DNA of 64,000 bases from Flagellimonas alvinocaridis (GTDB taxonomy: Bacteria > Bacteroidota > Bacteroidia > Flavobacteriales > Flavobacteriaceae), in the NCBI RefSeq assembly GCF_004916895.1, contig NZ_SNTZ01000003.1:124001-188000 (forward strand), given 5' to 3'. Positions 18,661-26,765 of the stretch are shown here, one piece after another. Below the pieces are notes generated by a model, which did not search any database, was not told where the DNA came from, and saw only the letters and a list, made by a program, of their open reading frames with translations. The position numbers and the translations under genes were made by a program. Numbering within the stretch: the first letter of the stretch is position 1; every line of letters starts with the position of its first letter.

Positions 18661-18690
18661 TTTGAAGCAAACTGAAGTCGCATACTTTTG
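18661..18690 (+). promoter_or_regulatory. Promoter of the alkylation-repair operon
   Basis: TTTG (18661-18664), 18-base spacer, then TACTTTTG (18683-18690), an exact TAnnTTTG match, 18 bp before the ATG at 18709. It also shows that the in-frame TTG at 18688 is not a start. Confidence 0.6.
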
Positions 18691-18708
18691 GTTTCAAATC
18701 ATACAGTT

Positions 18709-19557
18709 ATGGAAACCCAGACAAATTACAATTACAAGCGAATAGCAAAGGCCATAGATTTTATCAGGAACAACTTCAAAGAGCAACCCACCTTGAACGA
18801 AGTGGCCGAGACCGTGCATTTGAGCCCATACCACTTTCAACGTCTATTTACGGAATGGGCGGGCGTGAGTCCCAAAAAATTCATGCAGTATATCAGTGTA
18901 GAATATGCAAAACAGTTGCTGAAGGAACGACAGGCCACCTTGTTCGATACCGCCCAAGAAACCGGATTTTCTGGGACTAGCAGACTCCACGACCTGTTCA
19001 TAAACATTGAGGGAATGACCCCTGGGGAGTTTAAAAATGGAGGCGAGAACCTGACCATCAATTATAGCTTTGCCGAAAGCCCATTTGGCCCCTTATTGGT
19101 CGCTTCGACCCCCAAAGGAATTTGCCATATGTCCTTTATACATGATGAGGCCCGTGCATTCGAGGGTTTGAGATCAAGATTTCCCAAGGCCCAGTATCGT
19201 CAGATGCTGGACAAAAACCAGCAGGATGGCCTGTTCATCTTTCAGCACGATTGGGCAAAGCTGGACCAGATAAAACTCCACCTGAACGGCACCCCGTTTC
19301 AACTAAAAGTATGGGAAACACTCCTTAAGATTCCCATGGGAAATCTATCTACGTACGGGAGTATTGCGGAAAAAATTGATCAACCCAAAGCATCAAGAGC
19401 TGTGGGGACGGCCATTGGAAGCAACCCCGTTGCCTTTTTGATTCCCTGCCATCGGGTCATTCAATCCTCGGGCCAGTTGGGAGGATACATGTGGGGCCCT
19501 ACACGAAAGAGTGCCATAATCGGGTGGGAAGCGGCTCAAACCCAAACCTCAAAATAA
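18709..19557 (+). CDS. AraC-type regulator fused to methylated-DNA--protein-cysteine methyltransferase (Ada-like)
   Basis: A 282-residue fusion. The N-terminal ~100 residues are an AraC HTH (TLNEVAETVHLSPYHFQRLF, GFSGTSRLHDLFINIEGMTP). The C-terminal ~170 residues are an O6-alkylguanine methyltransferase with the acceptor cysteine in PCHRV and the family LSTYGSIAEKI and GTAIGSNP motifs. It corresponds to Ada without its N-terminal metal-binding domain; that domain is encoded separately two genes downstream. ATG 18709 is chosen because the upstream TTG is in the promoter. First gene of a four-gene alkylation-repair operon; presumably both a repair enzyme and its transcriptional switch. Confidence 0.93.
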   Translation: METQTNYNYKRIAKAIDFIRNNFKEQPTLNEVAETVHLSPYHFQRLFTEWAGVSPKKFMQYISVEYAKQLLKERQATLFDTAQETGFSGTSRLHDLFINIEGMTPGEFKNGGENLTINYSFAESPFGPLLVASTPKGICHMSFIHDEARAFEGLRSRFPKAQYRQMLDKNQQDGLFIFQHDWAKLDQIKLHLNGTPFQLKVWETLLKIPMGNLSTYGSIAEKIDQPKASRAVGTAIGSNPVAFLIPCHRVIQSSGQLGGYMWGPTRKSAIIGWEAAQTQTSK

Positions 19558-19578
19558 CCCTAACAGAATCCATTAAAG

Positions 19579-20292
19579 ATGCACCAACTTAAATCAAGAA
19601 TCCACAAAGTGGACTGGCCCCTTGTGGAAGAAAGTCTGCATGCCAAAGGGTATGCCGTAGTGCCCAATTTGCTCACTCCAGAAGAGTGCGATGAGTTAAA
19701 GGAGCTTTACAACAACCCTAATGGGTACAGGAAGACGGTTGTTATGGAACGTTATCGGTTTGGACTGGGCGAGTACAAGTATTTTGACTATCCCTTACCC
19801 AATATGATTCAGACCCTTCGTGAGGCCATATGCCCCCATCTGGTACCTGTGGCCAACCTTTGGATGAAAGCGTTGAAAATAGAAAAGAAGTTTCCCGGCA
19901 CCCATCAAGAACTGGTGGAACAATGCAAGGAACAAAACCAGTTGAAGCCCACTCCCTTGATTCTTAAATACGGAGAAGGGGGCTTCAATACCTTGCATCA
20001 GGACCTATATGGCGATGTCTATTTTCCGCTTCAAGCGGTATTGTTTTTGAGTGAACCCGGTGAGGATCATGAGGGTGGGGAATTTGTCTTGACCCAGCAA
20101 ACACCCAGAGCACAATCAAAAGCAATGGTCTTGAAACCAAAAAAAGGAAGTATGGTTGTGTTCACCACTAATTTTAGACCTGTACAAGGCCAAAAGGGAT
20201 ATTATAGGGCAAATATGAAACATGGGGTGAGTGAGGTGTCCAGTGGCGAACGTTATACCTTGGGAATCATTTTTCACGATGCGATAAGTTGA
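19579..20292 (+). CDS. 2-oxoglutarate/Fe(II)-dependent oxygenase
   Basis: A 237-residue double-stranded beta-helix dioxygenase. Iron ligands are visible as the HQD triad element (NTLHQDLYGDVYFPLQ) and a distal histidine (NMKHGVSEV), with the 2OG-binding arginine in GERYTLGIIF. It belongs to the prolyl-hydroxylase-like group that recurs in Ada-type operons of Bacteroidota. It lies 21 bp after the AraC-MGMT gene and 1 bp before the Ada metal-binding gene. Given the context, a role in alkylation damage reversal or protein repair is plausible but not shown. Confidence 0.87.
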   Translation: MHQLKSRIHKVDWPLVEESLHAKGYAVVPNLLTPEECDELKELYNNPNGYRKTVVMERYRFGLGEYKYFDYPLPNMIQTLREAICPHLVPVANLWMKALKIEKKFPGTHQELVEQCKEQNQLKPTPLILKYGEGGFNTLHQDLYGDVYFPLQAVLFLSEPGEDHEGGEFVLTQQTPRAQSKAMVLKPKKGSMVVFTTNFRPVQGQKGYYRANMKHGVSEVSSGERYTLGIIFHDAIS

Positions 20293-20293
20293 T

Positions 20294-20557
20294 ATGCTGT
20301 ACCACATCCATCTGCAAGATTTTGAGGTAAGAATAGGAATTAGGCAAAGAGAAATCACATATGCCGGCCATAAGAAGTTGAAGATTTATGGTACCTTGAA
20401 GTGTACATCGGGCAAACGCATGAAGCGTGAAAACCGTGTCTTTTTCAAAACCGGGCAAGAAGCCATTTCTTTGGGATATAGGCCCTGTGGACATTGCATG
20501 CGGATAGCCTATAAAAAATGGAAAGATGAACTTGTTCTCAAATCAAAACAACCCTGA
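20294..20557 (+). CDS. Stand-alone Ada metal-binding domain protein
   Basis: An 87-residue protein matching the N-terminal Ada module (IYGTLKCTSGKRMKRENRVFF and LGYRPCGHCMRI). Ada has four zinc cysteines, the first of which accepts methyl groups from phosphotriesters. Here three are present (KCTSG, PCGHC); the second position is lysine or another residue in the SGKR stretch. The start follows the upstream stop by one base and the 3' end overlaps alkB by 32 bp, so translation is coupled. It supplies in trans the domain missing from the AraC-MGMT fusion. Confidence 0.85.
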   Translation: MLYHIHLQDFEVRIGIRQREITYAGHKKLKIYGTLKCTSGKRMKRENRVFFKTGQEAISLGYRPCGHCMRIAYKKWKDELVLKSKQP

Positions 20558-21146
20558 CCAAAATTGGCTGCCCCAGGATGGTGTTGTAAACTATCATGGG
20601 CCCATTATGGCGTATGATGAAGCGAATGCATACTACAAAAAATTGATGGAAACCATTGCTTGGAAAAATGATGTGGCCATCATCTATGGTAAACGCATCG
20701 AGACCAAAAGAAAAGTGGCCTGGTATGGCGACTTGCCTTTTGAGTATACCTATTCCAACACCACTAAACATGCATTGCCTTGGACCCCCGAGCTTTTGGA
20801 GCTTAAAAAATTGGTGGAGGAACACACCGGGGAAAGCTTCAATTCATGCTTGTTGAACCTGTATCATTCCGGGGAAGAGGGCATGGTTTGGCATAGTGAT
20901 GCCGAAAAAGACTTGAAAAAGGACGGCGCTATTGGTTCCTTGAGTTTTGGGGCGGAAAGAAAGTTCTCGTTTAAGCATAAAACCACCAAGGAGAAGATTT
21001 CAATTCAACTGGAACACGGGAGTCTTTTGGTAATGAAAGGAACTACCCAGACCCATTGGCTACATCGTTTGCCTCCAACCAAAATGGTAAGGTCTCCAAG
21101 AATCAACCTGACTTTTAGAACTATAGAGACTATACAAGTTCACTAG
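20526..21146 (+). CDS. alkB: AlkB-family alpha-ketoglutarate-dependent dioxygenase
   Basis: A 206-residue AlkB-type DNA/RNA demethylase of the ALKBH2/3-like branch. Visible elements: NLYHSGEEGMVWHSDAEKD with the HxD iron ligands, the distal histidine in TQTHWLHRLP, and the RxNLTFR 2OG-binding end motif (PRINLTFR). It removes methyl groups from N1-methyladenine and N3-methylcytosine by oxidation. It overlaps the Ada metal-binding gene by 32 bp and closes the operon. Confidence 0.95.
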   Translation: MNLFSNQNNPDQNWLPQDGVVNYHGPIMAYDEANAYYKKLMETIAWKNDVAIIYGKRIETKRKVAWYGDLPFEYTYSNTTKHALPWTPELLELKKLVEEHTGESFNSCLLNLYHSGEEGMVWHSDAEKDLKKDGAIGSLSFGAERKFSFKHKTTKEKISIQLEHGSLLVMKGTTQTHWLHRLPPTKMVRSPRINLTFRTIETIQVH

Positions 21147-21194
21147 TCTTTACCATTAAAATATTGTAAATGTTTGTTAGATGTAAGTCAGTAA

Positions 21195-21212
21195 TTATGG
21201 AAAAATCCATAA
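21195..21212 (+). promoter_or_regulatory. Small hairpin in the leader of the molybdenum hydroxylase operon
   Basis: TTATGGA (21195-21201), four A, TCCATAA (21206-21212), a 7-bp stem ending 22 bp before the ATG at 21235. Regulatory role is only a possibility. Confidence 0.3.
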
Positions 21213-21234
21213 CTTCAAGGGAATTTTTAATACT

Positions 21235-21690
21235 ATGGCAACATTTACACTGAACATCAACGGAAAAAAACAGGAGGTGGACGTAGATCCATCGACACCC
21301 ATACTTTGGGTTCTTCGCGACCATTTAAATATGGTCGGCACAAAATTTGGTTGCGGCATAGCCCAGTGCGGAGCTTGTACCATTCATTTGGACGGAACAG
21401 CCACACGATCTTGCATATTGCCCGTTTCCAGTATCGGGGACAAGAAAATCACGACCATTGAAGGACTTTCTGAGAACGGGGATCACCCCGTGCAAAAAGC
21501 ATGGTTGGAAGTGGACGTGCCCCAATGTGGGTATTGCCAAGCAGGGCAGATTATGACAGCATCTGCCTTACTTGAAAAAAATCCAAATCCAACAGACGAA
21601 GAAATTGAAACGGCTATGAATGGAAACATCTGCCGTTGTGGCACCTATGTCCGTATTAGAAAAGCTGTAAAAATGGCTTCAGAATCATAA
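21235..21690 (+). CDS. (2Fe-2S)-binding subunit of aldehyde/isoquinoline-type molybdenum hydroxylase
   Basis: A 151-residue small subunit with two [2Fe-2S] centres: a plant-ferredoxin-type site ([13 protein letters not shown] and a fourth cysteine in RSCIL) and a helical site ([10 protein letters not shown] and [11 protein letters not shown]). It has the short two-domain layout of IorA-type subunits and no signal peptide; export would be together with the Tat-signalled large subunit. Gap to the large subunit is 29 bp. Confidence 0.93.
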   Translation: MATFTLNINGKKQEVDVDPSTPILWVLRDHLNMVGTKFGCGIAQCGACTIHLDGTATRSCILPVSSIGDKKITTIEGLSENGDHPVQKAWLEVDVPQCGYCQAGQIMTASALLEKNPNPTDEEIETAMNGNICRCGTYVRIRKAVKMASES

Positions 21691-21719
21691 TTCAACCGGG
21701 CTAACATAAAATTAAGACC

Positions 21720-23927
21720 ATGACACTCATAAAGACAAAAATAGGAAGACGAGCATTCATCAGAAATACTGGTTTGGCCAGTGGAGGCCTTGTTTTAGGC
21801 TTCAATTGGTTGGCATCTTGCAAAATGACCCCGGAACAGGTGAATGCTATGCCCAAAGAGTGGTTTGAGCTCAATGGATTTCTCAAAATTGGCGATAATG
21901 GTATGGTGACCATCATGTCGCCCAATCCAGAAATAGGTCAAAATGTAAAGACGGCCATGCCCATGATCGTGGCTGAAGAATTGGACGTTGCATGGAAAGA
22001 TGTTATTGTTGAGCAGGCCCCATTGAACACCGATATTTTCACAAGACAATTGGCAGGAGGGAGCCAATCCATTCGTCAAGGATGGGAGAGCCTTCGTATG
22101 ACAGGGGCCACGGCCCGGCAAATGTTGAAAGAGGCAGCTGCCCAGACTTGGCAAGTTCCCGTGGATGAAATCACCACAAGTGAGGGAAGGCTTCATCATG
22201 CTGCCAGTGATAAATCGGCCGGATATGGTGAAATGGCTTCCATCGCCGCAGGGCTGGAGGTTCCTGAAGAAGTACTGTTGAAAGAAACGGGTGAATTCAA
22301 GATTATAGGTACAGACCGAAAGAATGTGGACGGCCCCAAGATTGTGACGGGCAAACCTTTATTCGGTTTGGATATACAACGGGAAGGTATGCTCATCGCT
22401 ATGATTGTGCACCCTCCCGCATTTGGAATGAAATATAAATCCATGGATGCAACGGCGGCCATGGCTATGCCCGGGATCAAGGATGTGTTTCCGGTAGTGG
22501 TCTATCCGGAAGATGCTGAAAAACAATGGTCGGACGGAGGAGCCATTGCGGAACAAGTAGCCATAGTGGGGAATAGTACTTGGGAATGTATGCAGGCCAA
22601 AAAAGCCTTGGAGATAGAATGGGAAGAAGCCTCTACGCTAGAAAGTAGTGTGTACCATGATGAAGCTCTATCGAGTTTGTTGAATACGACTCCAAAAGAA
22701 GCAGCGCGAAAAGATGGGGATGTAGAAAAAGCATTTAAAAGTGCTGCCAAGATTGTGGAAAGTGTCTATACGGCACCCTTTTTGGCACATAACACCATGG
22801 AGCCCATGAATTTCTTTGCCCATGTAACCCCAGAAAAAGCGGAGCTTTTGGGCCCCATTCAAACCCCAGAGTTCTTGGAAAAGACCTTGGTGTCCGTATT
22901 GGGAATGCCCGCGGAGAAAATCGATATCATGATGACCCGAATGGGTGGGGGATTTGGCCGTCGTCTCTATGGCACATTTGCCGTGGAAGCTGCCGTAATT
23001 TCGCAAAAAATGCAGGCCCCCATTAAATTGGTATATTCACGTGAAGATGATATGACCCAAGGGACGTATCGACCTTCTTATAAAGTACGGTACAAAGCTG
23101 GTTTGGATGACCAAGGCAATTTGATAGCTTGGCATGTGCGGGGTGCGGGAACCAATGACGACTTAATTTTTGAAAACCGTTTTCCAGCTGGGGCCGTGGA
23201 CAATTATTTGGCCGAGAAGCATAGCTTGCAGACCAATGTTACCACAGGAGCATGGAGAGCACCACGCTCCAACTTTATTGCTGGAGCAGAGCAAGCTTTC
23301 ATGGATGAAGTGGCCGAGGCAGCAGGAAAAGACCCCATTGCCTTCCGTTTGGAACTTTTTGAAAGGGCCAAAAACAACCCAGTTGGCAATCCCGAGAACA
23401 ATGATTATGACCCAGAACGTTATGCTGGTGTTTTGAAATTGGTTCAAGAAAAATCGGGATGGACAGACGGGGCGAATAGCGGTAAATCAAGAGGTGTTTC
23501 TGCTTATTATTGTCACAATTCCTATGTGGCGCAAGTTATGGATTTGACCATGGATGGGGATAGGCCCAATATCGATAAGGTGTGGTGTGCAGTAGATTGT
23601 GGTATTGTGATCAATCCATTGAGTGCCAAAAACCAGATTGAAGGAGGAATTGTGGATGGTATAGGACATGCTACTTATAGCGCATTGAGCTTTAGCAATG
23701 GCCAAACGGACCAAAAGAATTTTGACACCTACCGTTTGATTCGGAATATGGAAGCTCCCAAGGAAATAGAGAGCTTTTTTGTGGATAATGGCATAGATCC
23801 AACCGGATTGGGTGAGCCGTCATTGCCCCCCATTATGGGAGCTTTGGCCAATGCCCTGTACCGCGCAACGGGTAGGAGGCATTACCATCAGCCTTTCATA
23901 AACGATAAACCTCCTTTGGTGGGGTGA
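21720..23927 (+). CDS. Molybdopterin-binding subunit of isoquinoline 1-oxidoreductase-like hydroxylase
   Basis: A 735-residue large subunit of the xanthine-dehydrogenase superfamily. The N-terminus carries a twin-arginine signal (GRRAFIRNTGLASGG), indicating periplasmic location. Internal motifs include GGGFGRRLYGTFAVEAA, RAPRSNFIAGAEQAFMDE and the GLGEPSLPP segment holding the catalytic glutamate. IorB-like enzymes hydroxylate N-heterocycles or oxidise aldehydes and pass electrons to cytochromes. No cytochrome or XdhC-like maturation gene is adjacent, so the partner must be elsewhere. Substrate unknown. Confidence 0.92.
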   Translation: MTLIKTKIGRRAFIRNTGLASGGLVLGFNWLASCKMTPEQVNAMPKEWFELNGFLKIGDNGMVTIMSPNPEIGQNVKTAMPMIVAEELDVAWKDVIVEQAPLNTDIFTRQLAGGSQSIRQGWESLRMTGATARQMLKEAAAQTWQVPVDEITTSEGRLHHAASDKSAGYGEMASIAAGLEVPEEVLLKETGEFKIIGTDRKNVDGPKIVTGKPLFGLDIQREGMLIAMIVHPPAFGMKYKSMDATAAMAMPGIKDVFPVVVYPEDAEKQWSDGGAIAEQVAIVGNSTWECMQAKKALEIEWEEASTLESSVYHDEALSSLLNTTPKEAARKDGDVEKAFKSAAKIVESVYTAPFLAHNTMEPMNFFAHVTPEKAELLGPIQTPEFLEKTLVSVLGMPAEKIDIMMTRMGGGFGRRLYGTFAVEAAVISQKMQAPIKLVYSREDDMTQGTYRPSYKVRYKAGLDDQGNLIAWHVRGAGTNDDLIFENRFPAGAVDNYLAEKHSLQTNVTTGAWRAPRSNFIAGAEQAFMDEVAEAAGKDPIAFRLELFERAKNNPVGNPENNDYDPERYAGVLKLVQEKSGWTDGANSGKSRGVSAYYCHNSYVAQVMDLTMDGDRPNIDKVWCAVDCGIVINPLSAKNQIEGGIVDGIGHATYSALSFSNGQTDQKNFDTYRLIRNMEAPKEIESFFVDNGIDPTGLGEPSLPPIMGALANALYRATGRRHYHQPFINDKPPLVG

Positions 23928-24352
23928 TAAGCGGTACTTTTTTTGAGACTATCTAAGGGTATTGTAATCTATGGGAAAGGAGTTTTTGGTTTCAATATGC
24001 TGAATATCAATACGGTATAGGGTCTAAAATTTTTTTGTCAAAAAAGTTGTTGTATTCATTTTTTGTTTATGTTTGACCCATGAATGAGCCCCAATAATGG
24101 GACGCATTGCCTATACTTTGAAAGCTTTTTTCATGTTCGGGCTTTTGGGAATAAGGAAGTCTACCCAAAAAGCCGTCTTAGGGATAAGACACCGAATCTT
24201 AGGGCTGACTTCCGAAGTACACTCCGTAATCCGTGATTTCTCACGGAAACCTTTCTTTGTGGCCTATACTGTATTTGAATTTCGCATCTGAGAACAAGTT
24301 CGCCTCCCATCGAATTACTTTTATTTATAATTTTTAGCAACGCGAAAAGCAA
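23928..24352 (+). other. 425-bp leader region with structured RNA candidate upstream of the polyamine operon
   Basis: No convincing gene; a 64-codon frame at 24097-24291 overlaps the structured part and resembles nothing. From 24140 to 24246 several complementary segments are packed together (see the ncRNA entry). The preceding 200 bp is AT-rich without clear signals; TATACTTTG near 24112 is close to, but not exactly, a -7 box. Confidence 0.5.
24140..24246 (+). ncRNA. Candidate structured leader RNA with possible pseudoknot
   Basis: Stem 1: GGCTTTTGGG (24140-24149) with CCCAAAAAGCC (24164-24174, one bulged A). Stem 2: GGAAGTC in the loop of stem 1 (24155-24161) is complementary to GACTTCC (24207-24213), an H-type pseudoknot arrangement. 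Hairpin 3: GTCTTA-GGGA-TAAGAC (24175-24190). Hairpin 4: CCGTGA-TTTC-TCACGG (24231-24246). It ends about 107 bp before the arginine decarboxylase ATG. It could be a riboswitch-like leader or an independent RNA; I do not recognise a known family. Confidence 0.4.
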
Positions 24353-25807
24353 ATGAAAACAAAATACATCGACTTGATCGAGCAGACTTATGATTTCCCC
24401 CAAGAGGAATTCCAATTGGAGGACAACAAATTACAATTCCATGGGATTGACCTATATGATTTGGTACAGCGCTATGGGGCTCCCTTGAAATTCACCTATT
24501 TACCCAAGATTTCCGATAACATACAACGGGCAAAACAATGGTTTGGTGAAGCTATGGAGAAACATGCTTACAAGGGAAAGTATCATTATTGTTATTGTAC
24601 CAAAAGTTCCCATTTTGAGCATGTGCTTAATGAGGCTCTTAAAAATGATATCCATATAGAGACTTCTTCGGCCTTTGATATTGATATTGTGGAACATTTG
24701 AAGAAGAGTGGGAAGATATCCAAGAACACCTATGTACTCTGCAATGGGTTTAAAAGGGATCAATATATCCAGAACATTGCGCGATTGATCAATAACGGAC
24801 ATAAGAACTGTATTCCGGTCATTGATAATTATGAGGAGTTGGAGCTCTTGGGTGAATCCATTGAAGATAATTTTAAGGTGGGTATCCGTATTGCTTCCGA
24901 AGAGGAACCAAAATTTGAGTTTTACACCTCTAGATTGGGCATTGGGTACAAGAACATTGTTCCCTTTTACAATCAATCCATAAAAGGCAATCCCAAAGTT
25001 GAACTGAAGATGTTGCACTTCTTTATCAATACGGGGATAAGGGATACCGCATATTACTGGAACGAGCTACTGAAATGCTTAAAAGTTTATGTAAGCCTTA
25101 AAAAGGTTTGCCCCACGTTGGACAGCCTTAACATTGGCGGCGGATTTCCAATAAAGAATTCTTTGGCTTTTGAATATGACTATGCCTATATGGTGGATGA
25201 AATTATTCATCAAATAAAACAAGCGTGCGACGAAGCCGGAGTGGATGTCCCCAATATTTTTACCGAGTTTGGTAGTTTTACCGTTGGTGAAAGTGGAGGA
25301 ACCATCTATGAAGTGTTGTATCAAAAGCAACAAAATGATAGAGAAAAATGGAACATGATCAACTCTTCGTTCATCACCACCATGCCAGATTCATGGGCCA
25401 TAAGCAAGCGCTTTATAATGTTGGCCATTAACCGATGGAATGAGGAATATGAGCGAATCTTGTTGGGAGGGCTTACCTGTGATAGCGATGACTATTACAA
25501 CTCTGAACAGCACATGAACGCCATTTATTTGCCTAAGTACAGAAAGGACAAACCCCTATATATTGGATTTTTCAATACAGGGGCTTACCAAGAGACCATT
25601 GGTGGTTTTGGTGGATTGCAGCATTGCCTAATCCCACATCCCAAACACATATTGATCAATAGGGACGGGGAAGGGAATATTGAAACTTCTGTATTTGCGG
25701 AACAACAGACAGCGCAGGAGTTCCTGTCCATTTTAGGTTACGGGGCCGTAAAACGACAAGAAGCAGTCATTAACACAAAAAAAGTGCTGGAATCCAGCAA
25801 AAACTGA
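24353..25807 (+). CDS. speA: Arginine decarboxylase (fold III, PLP-dependent)
   Basis: A 484-residue group IV type decarboxylase converting arginine to agmatine. The PLP lysine is in YHYCYCTKSSHFEHVL, the phosphate-binding glycines in SLNIGGGFP and the active-site cysteine in LTCDSDDYY. It is shorter than the ~630-660-residue enterobacterial biosynthetic enzyme, matching the Bacteroidota form. Agmatinase follows after 19 bp, then the DHS-like gene, so the three form the ADC route to putrescine and beyond. A structured leader candidate precedes it. Confidence 0.88.
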   Translation: MKTKYIDLIEQTYDFPQEEFQLEDNKLQFHGIDLYDLVQRYGAPLKFTYLPKISDNIQRAKQWFGEAMEKHAYKGKYHYCYCTKSSHFEHVLNEALKNDIHIETSSAFDIDIVEHLKKSGKISKNTYVLCNGFKRDQYIQNIARLINNGHKNCIPVIDNYEELELLGESIEDNFKVGIRIASEEEPKFEFYTSRLGIGYKNIVPFYNQSIKGNPKVELKMLHFFINTGIRDTAYYWNELLKCLKVYVSLKKVCPTLDSLNIGGGFPIKNSLAFEYDYAYMVDEIIHQIKQACDEAGVDVPNIFTEFGSFTVGESGGTIYEVLYQKQQNDREKWNMINSSFITTMPDSWAISKRFIMLAINRWNEEYERILLGGLTCDSDDYYNSEQHMNAIYLPKYRKDKPLYIGFFNTGAYQETIGGFGGLQHCLIPHPKHILINRDGEGNIETSVFAEQQTAQEFLSILGYGAVKRQEAVINTKKVLESSKN

Positions 25808-25826
25808 ATACGAATAATTAAATAAA

Positions 25827-26765
25827 ATGAATACGAATAAAACGTATGCCGGTATTCCAAAGGAATACGGATCGGCCGAAAAGGCCAAAGTGGTATTGTT
25901 ACCCGTTCCCTACGATGGTACCAGTACATGGGGAAAAGGTGCTGATAAAGGACCAGAAGCCTTTTTGGATGCTTCAGAGAATATGGAGCTGTACGATATT
26001 GAAACGGATAGCGAAGTCTATAAAGTAGGAATTTATCTGTCTGAACCCATTTTGGATTTTGAAACTCCCGATGCCATGGTCAGTGCAGTGCACAAAACCG
26101 TCAAGGAGTACATCAAACGAAACAAATTGGTGACTATGTTTGGGGGTGAGCACTCCATATCCATTGGGGCGATCAGGGCTTTTAATGAGTCTTTTGAAGA
26201 CTTGACCGTTCTGCAAATTGATGCCCATGCCGATTTACGGAAAGAATATATGGGTACCAAGTACAATCATGCCTGTGCCCTTTATGAAGCCAATGAGACC
26301 GCAAACCTCATTCAAGTGGGTATACGCAGCATGGATCATGCAGAGACCTTGGTCATGGACAGGGACAAGGTGTTCTTTGCCCATGAAATGGTGACCGATG
26401 ATTTTTGGATGGACAGTGCTTTGGATTTGATGACAGACAATGTGTACATCACTTTTGATTTGGATGCGTTCGACCCTTCCATTTTACCATCAACAGGAAC
26501 ACCTGAACCAGGTGGATTGTTCTGGTATGAGACCTTGGATTTCTTGAAAAGGGTGTTCGAGGAAAAGAATGTAGTTGGTTTTGATATTGTTGAACTCTGC
26601 CCAAACGAGGTAGACCGTTCTTCTGATTTTTTGGCGGCAAAGCTATACTACAAAATGTTGAGTTATAAATTTTTAAAGAAAAACGATTACGTTGAGGAAG
26701 GTTTTTCAAAAACTGAGGAAGGTTTTAAAAAATCACCCAATGCAACAGACGATTACGATGAATAA
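25827..26765 (+). CDS. speB: Agmatinase (ureohydrolase)
   Basis: A 312-residue arginase-superfamily enzyme that hydrolyses agmatine to putrescine and urea. The binuclear manganese motifs are all present: GGEHSISIG, DAHADLR and FDLDAFDPS, plus the late VGFDIVELCP. The C-terminal ~25 residues form a charged tail that overlaps the start of the next gene. It directly follows arginine decarboxylase, consistent with sequential action. Confidence 0.93.
   Translation: MNTNKTYAGIPKEYGSAEKAKVVLLPVPYDGTSTWGKGADKGPEAFLDASENMELYDIETDSEVYKVGIYLSEPILDFETPDAMVSAVHKTVKEYIKRNKLVTMFGGEHSISIGAIRAFNESFEDLTVLQIDAHADLRKEYMGTKYNHACALYEANETANLIQVGIRSMDHAETLVMDRDKVFFAHEMVTDDFWMDSALDLMTDNVYITFDLDAFDPSILPSTGTPEPGGLFWYETLDFLKRVFEEKNVVGFDIVELCPNEVDRSSDFLAAKLYYKMLSYKFLKKNDYVEEGFSKTEEGFKKSPNATDDYDE

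Noticed and set aside
24097..24291. 64-codon plus-strand frame upstream of arginine decarboxylase
   Set aside because: It lies in the hairpin-rich leader, has no recognisable protein features and its composition follows the RNA stems.
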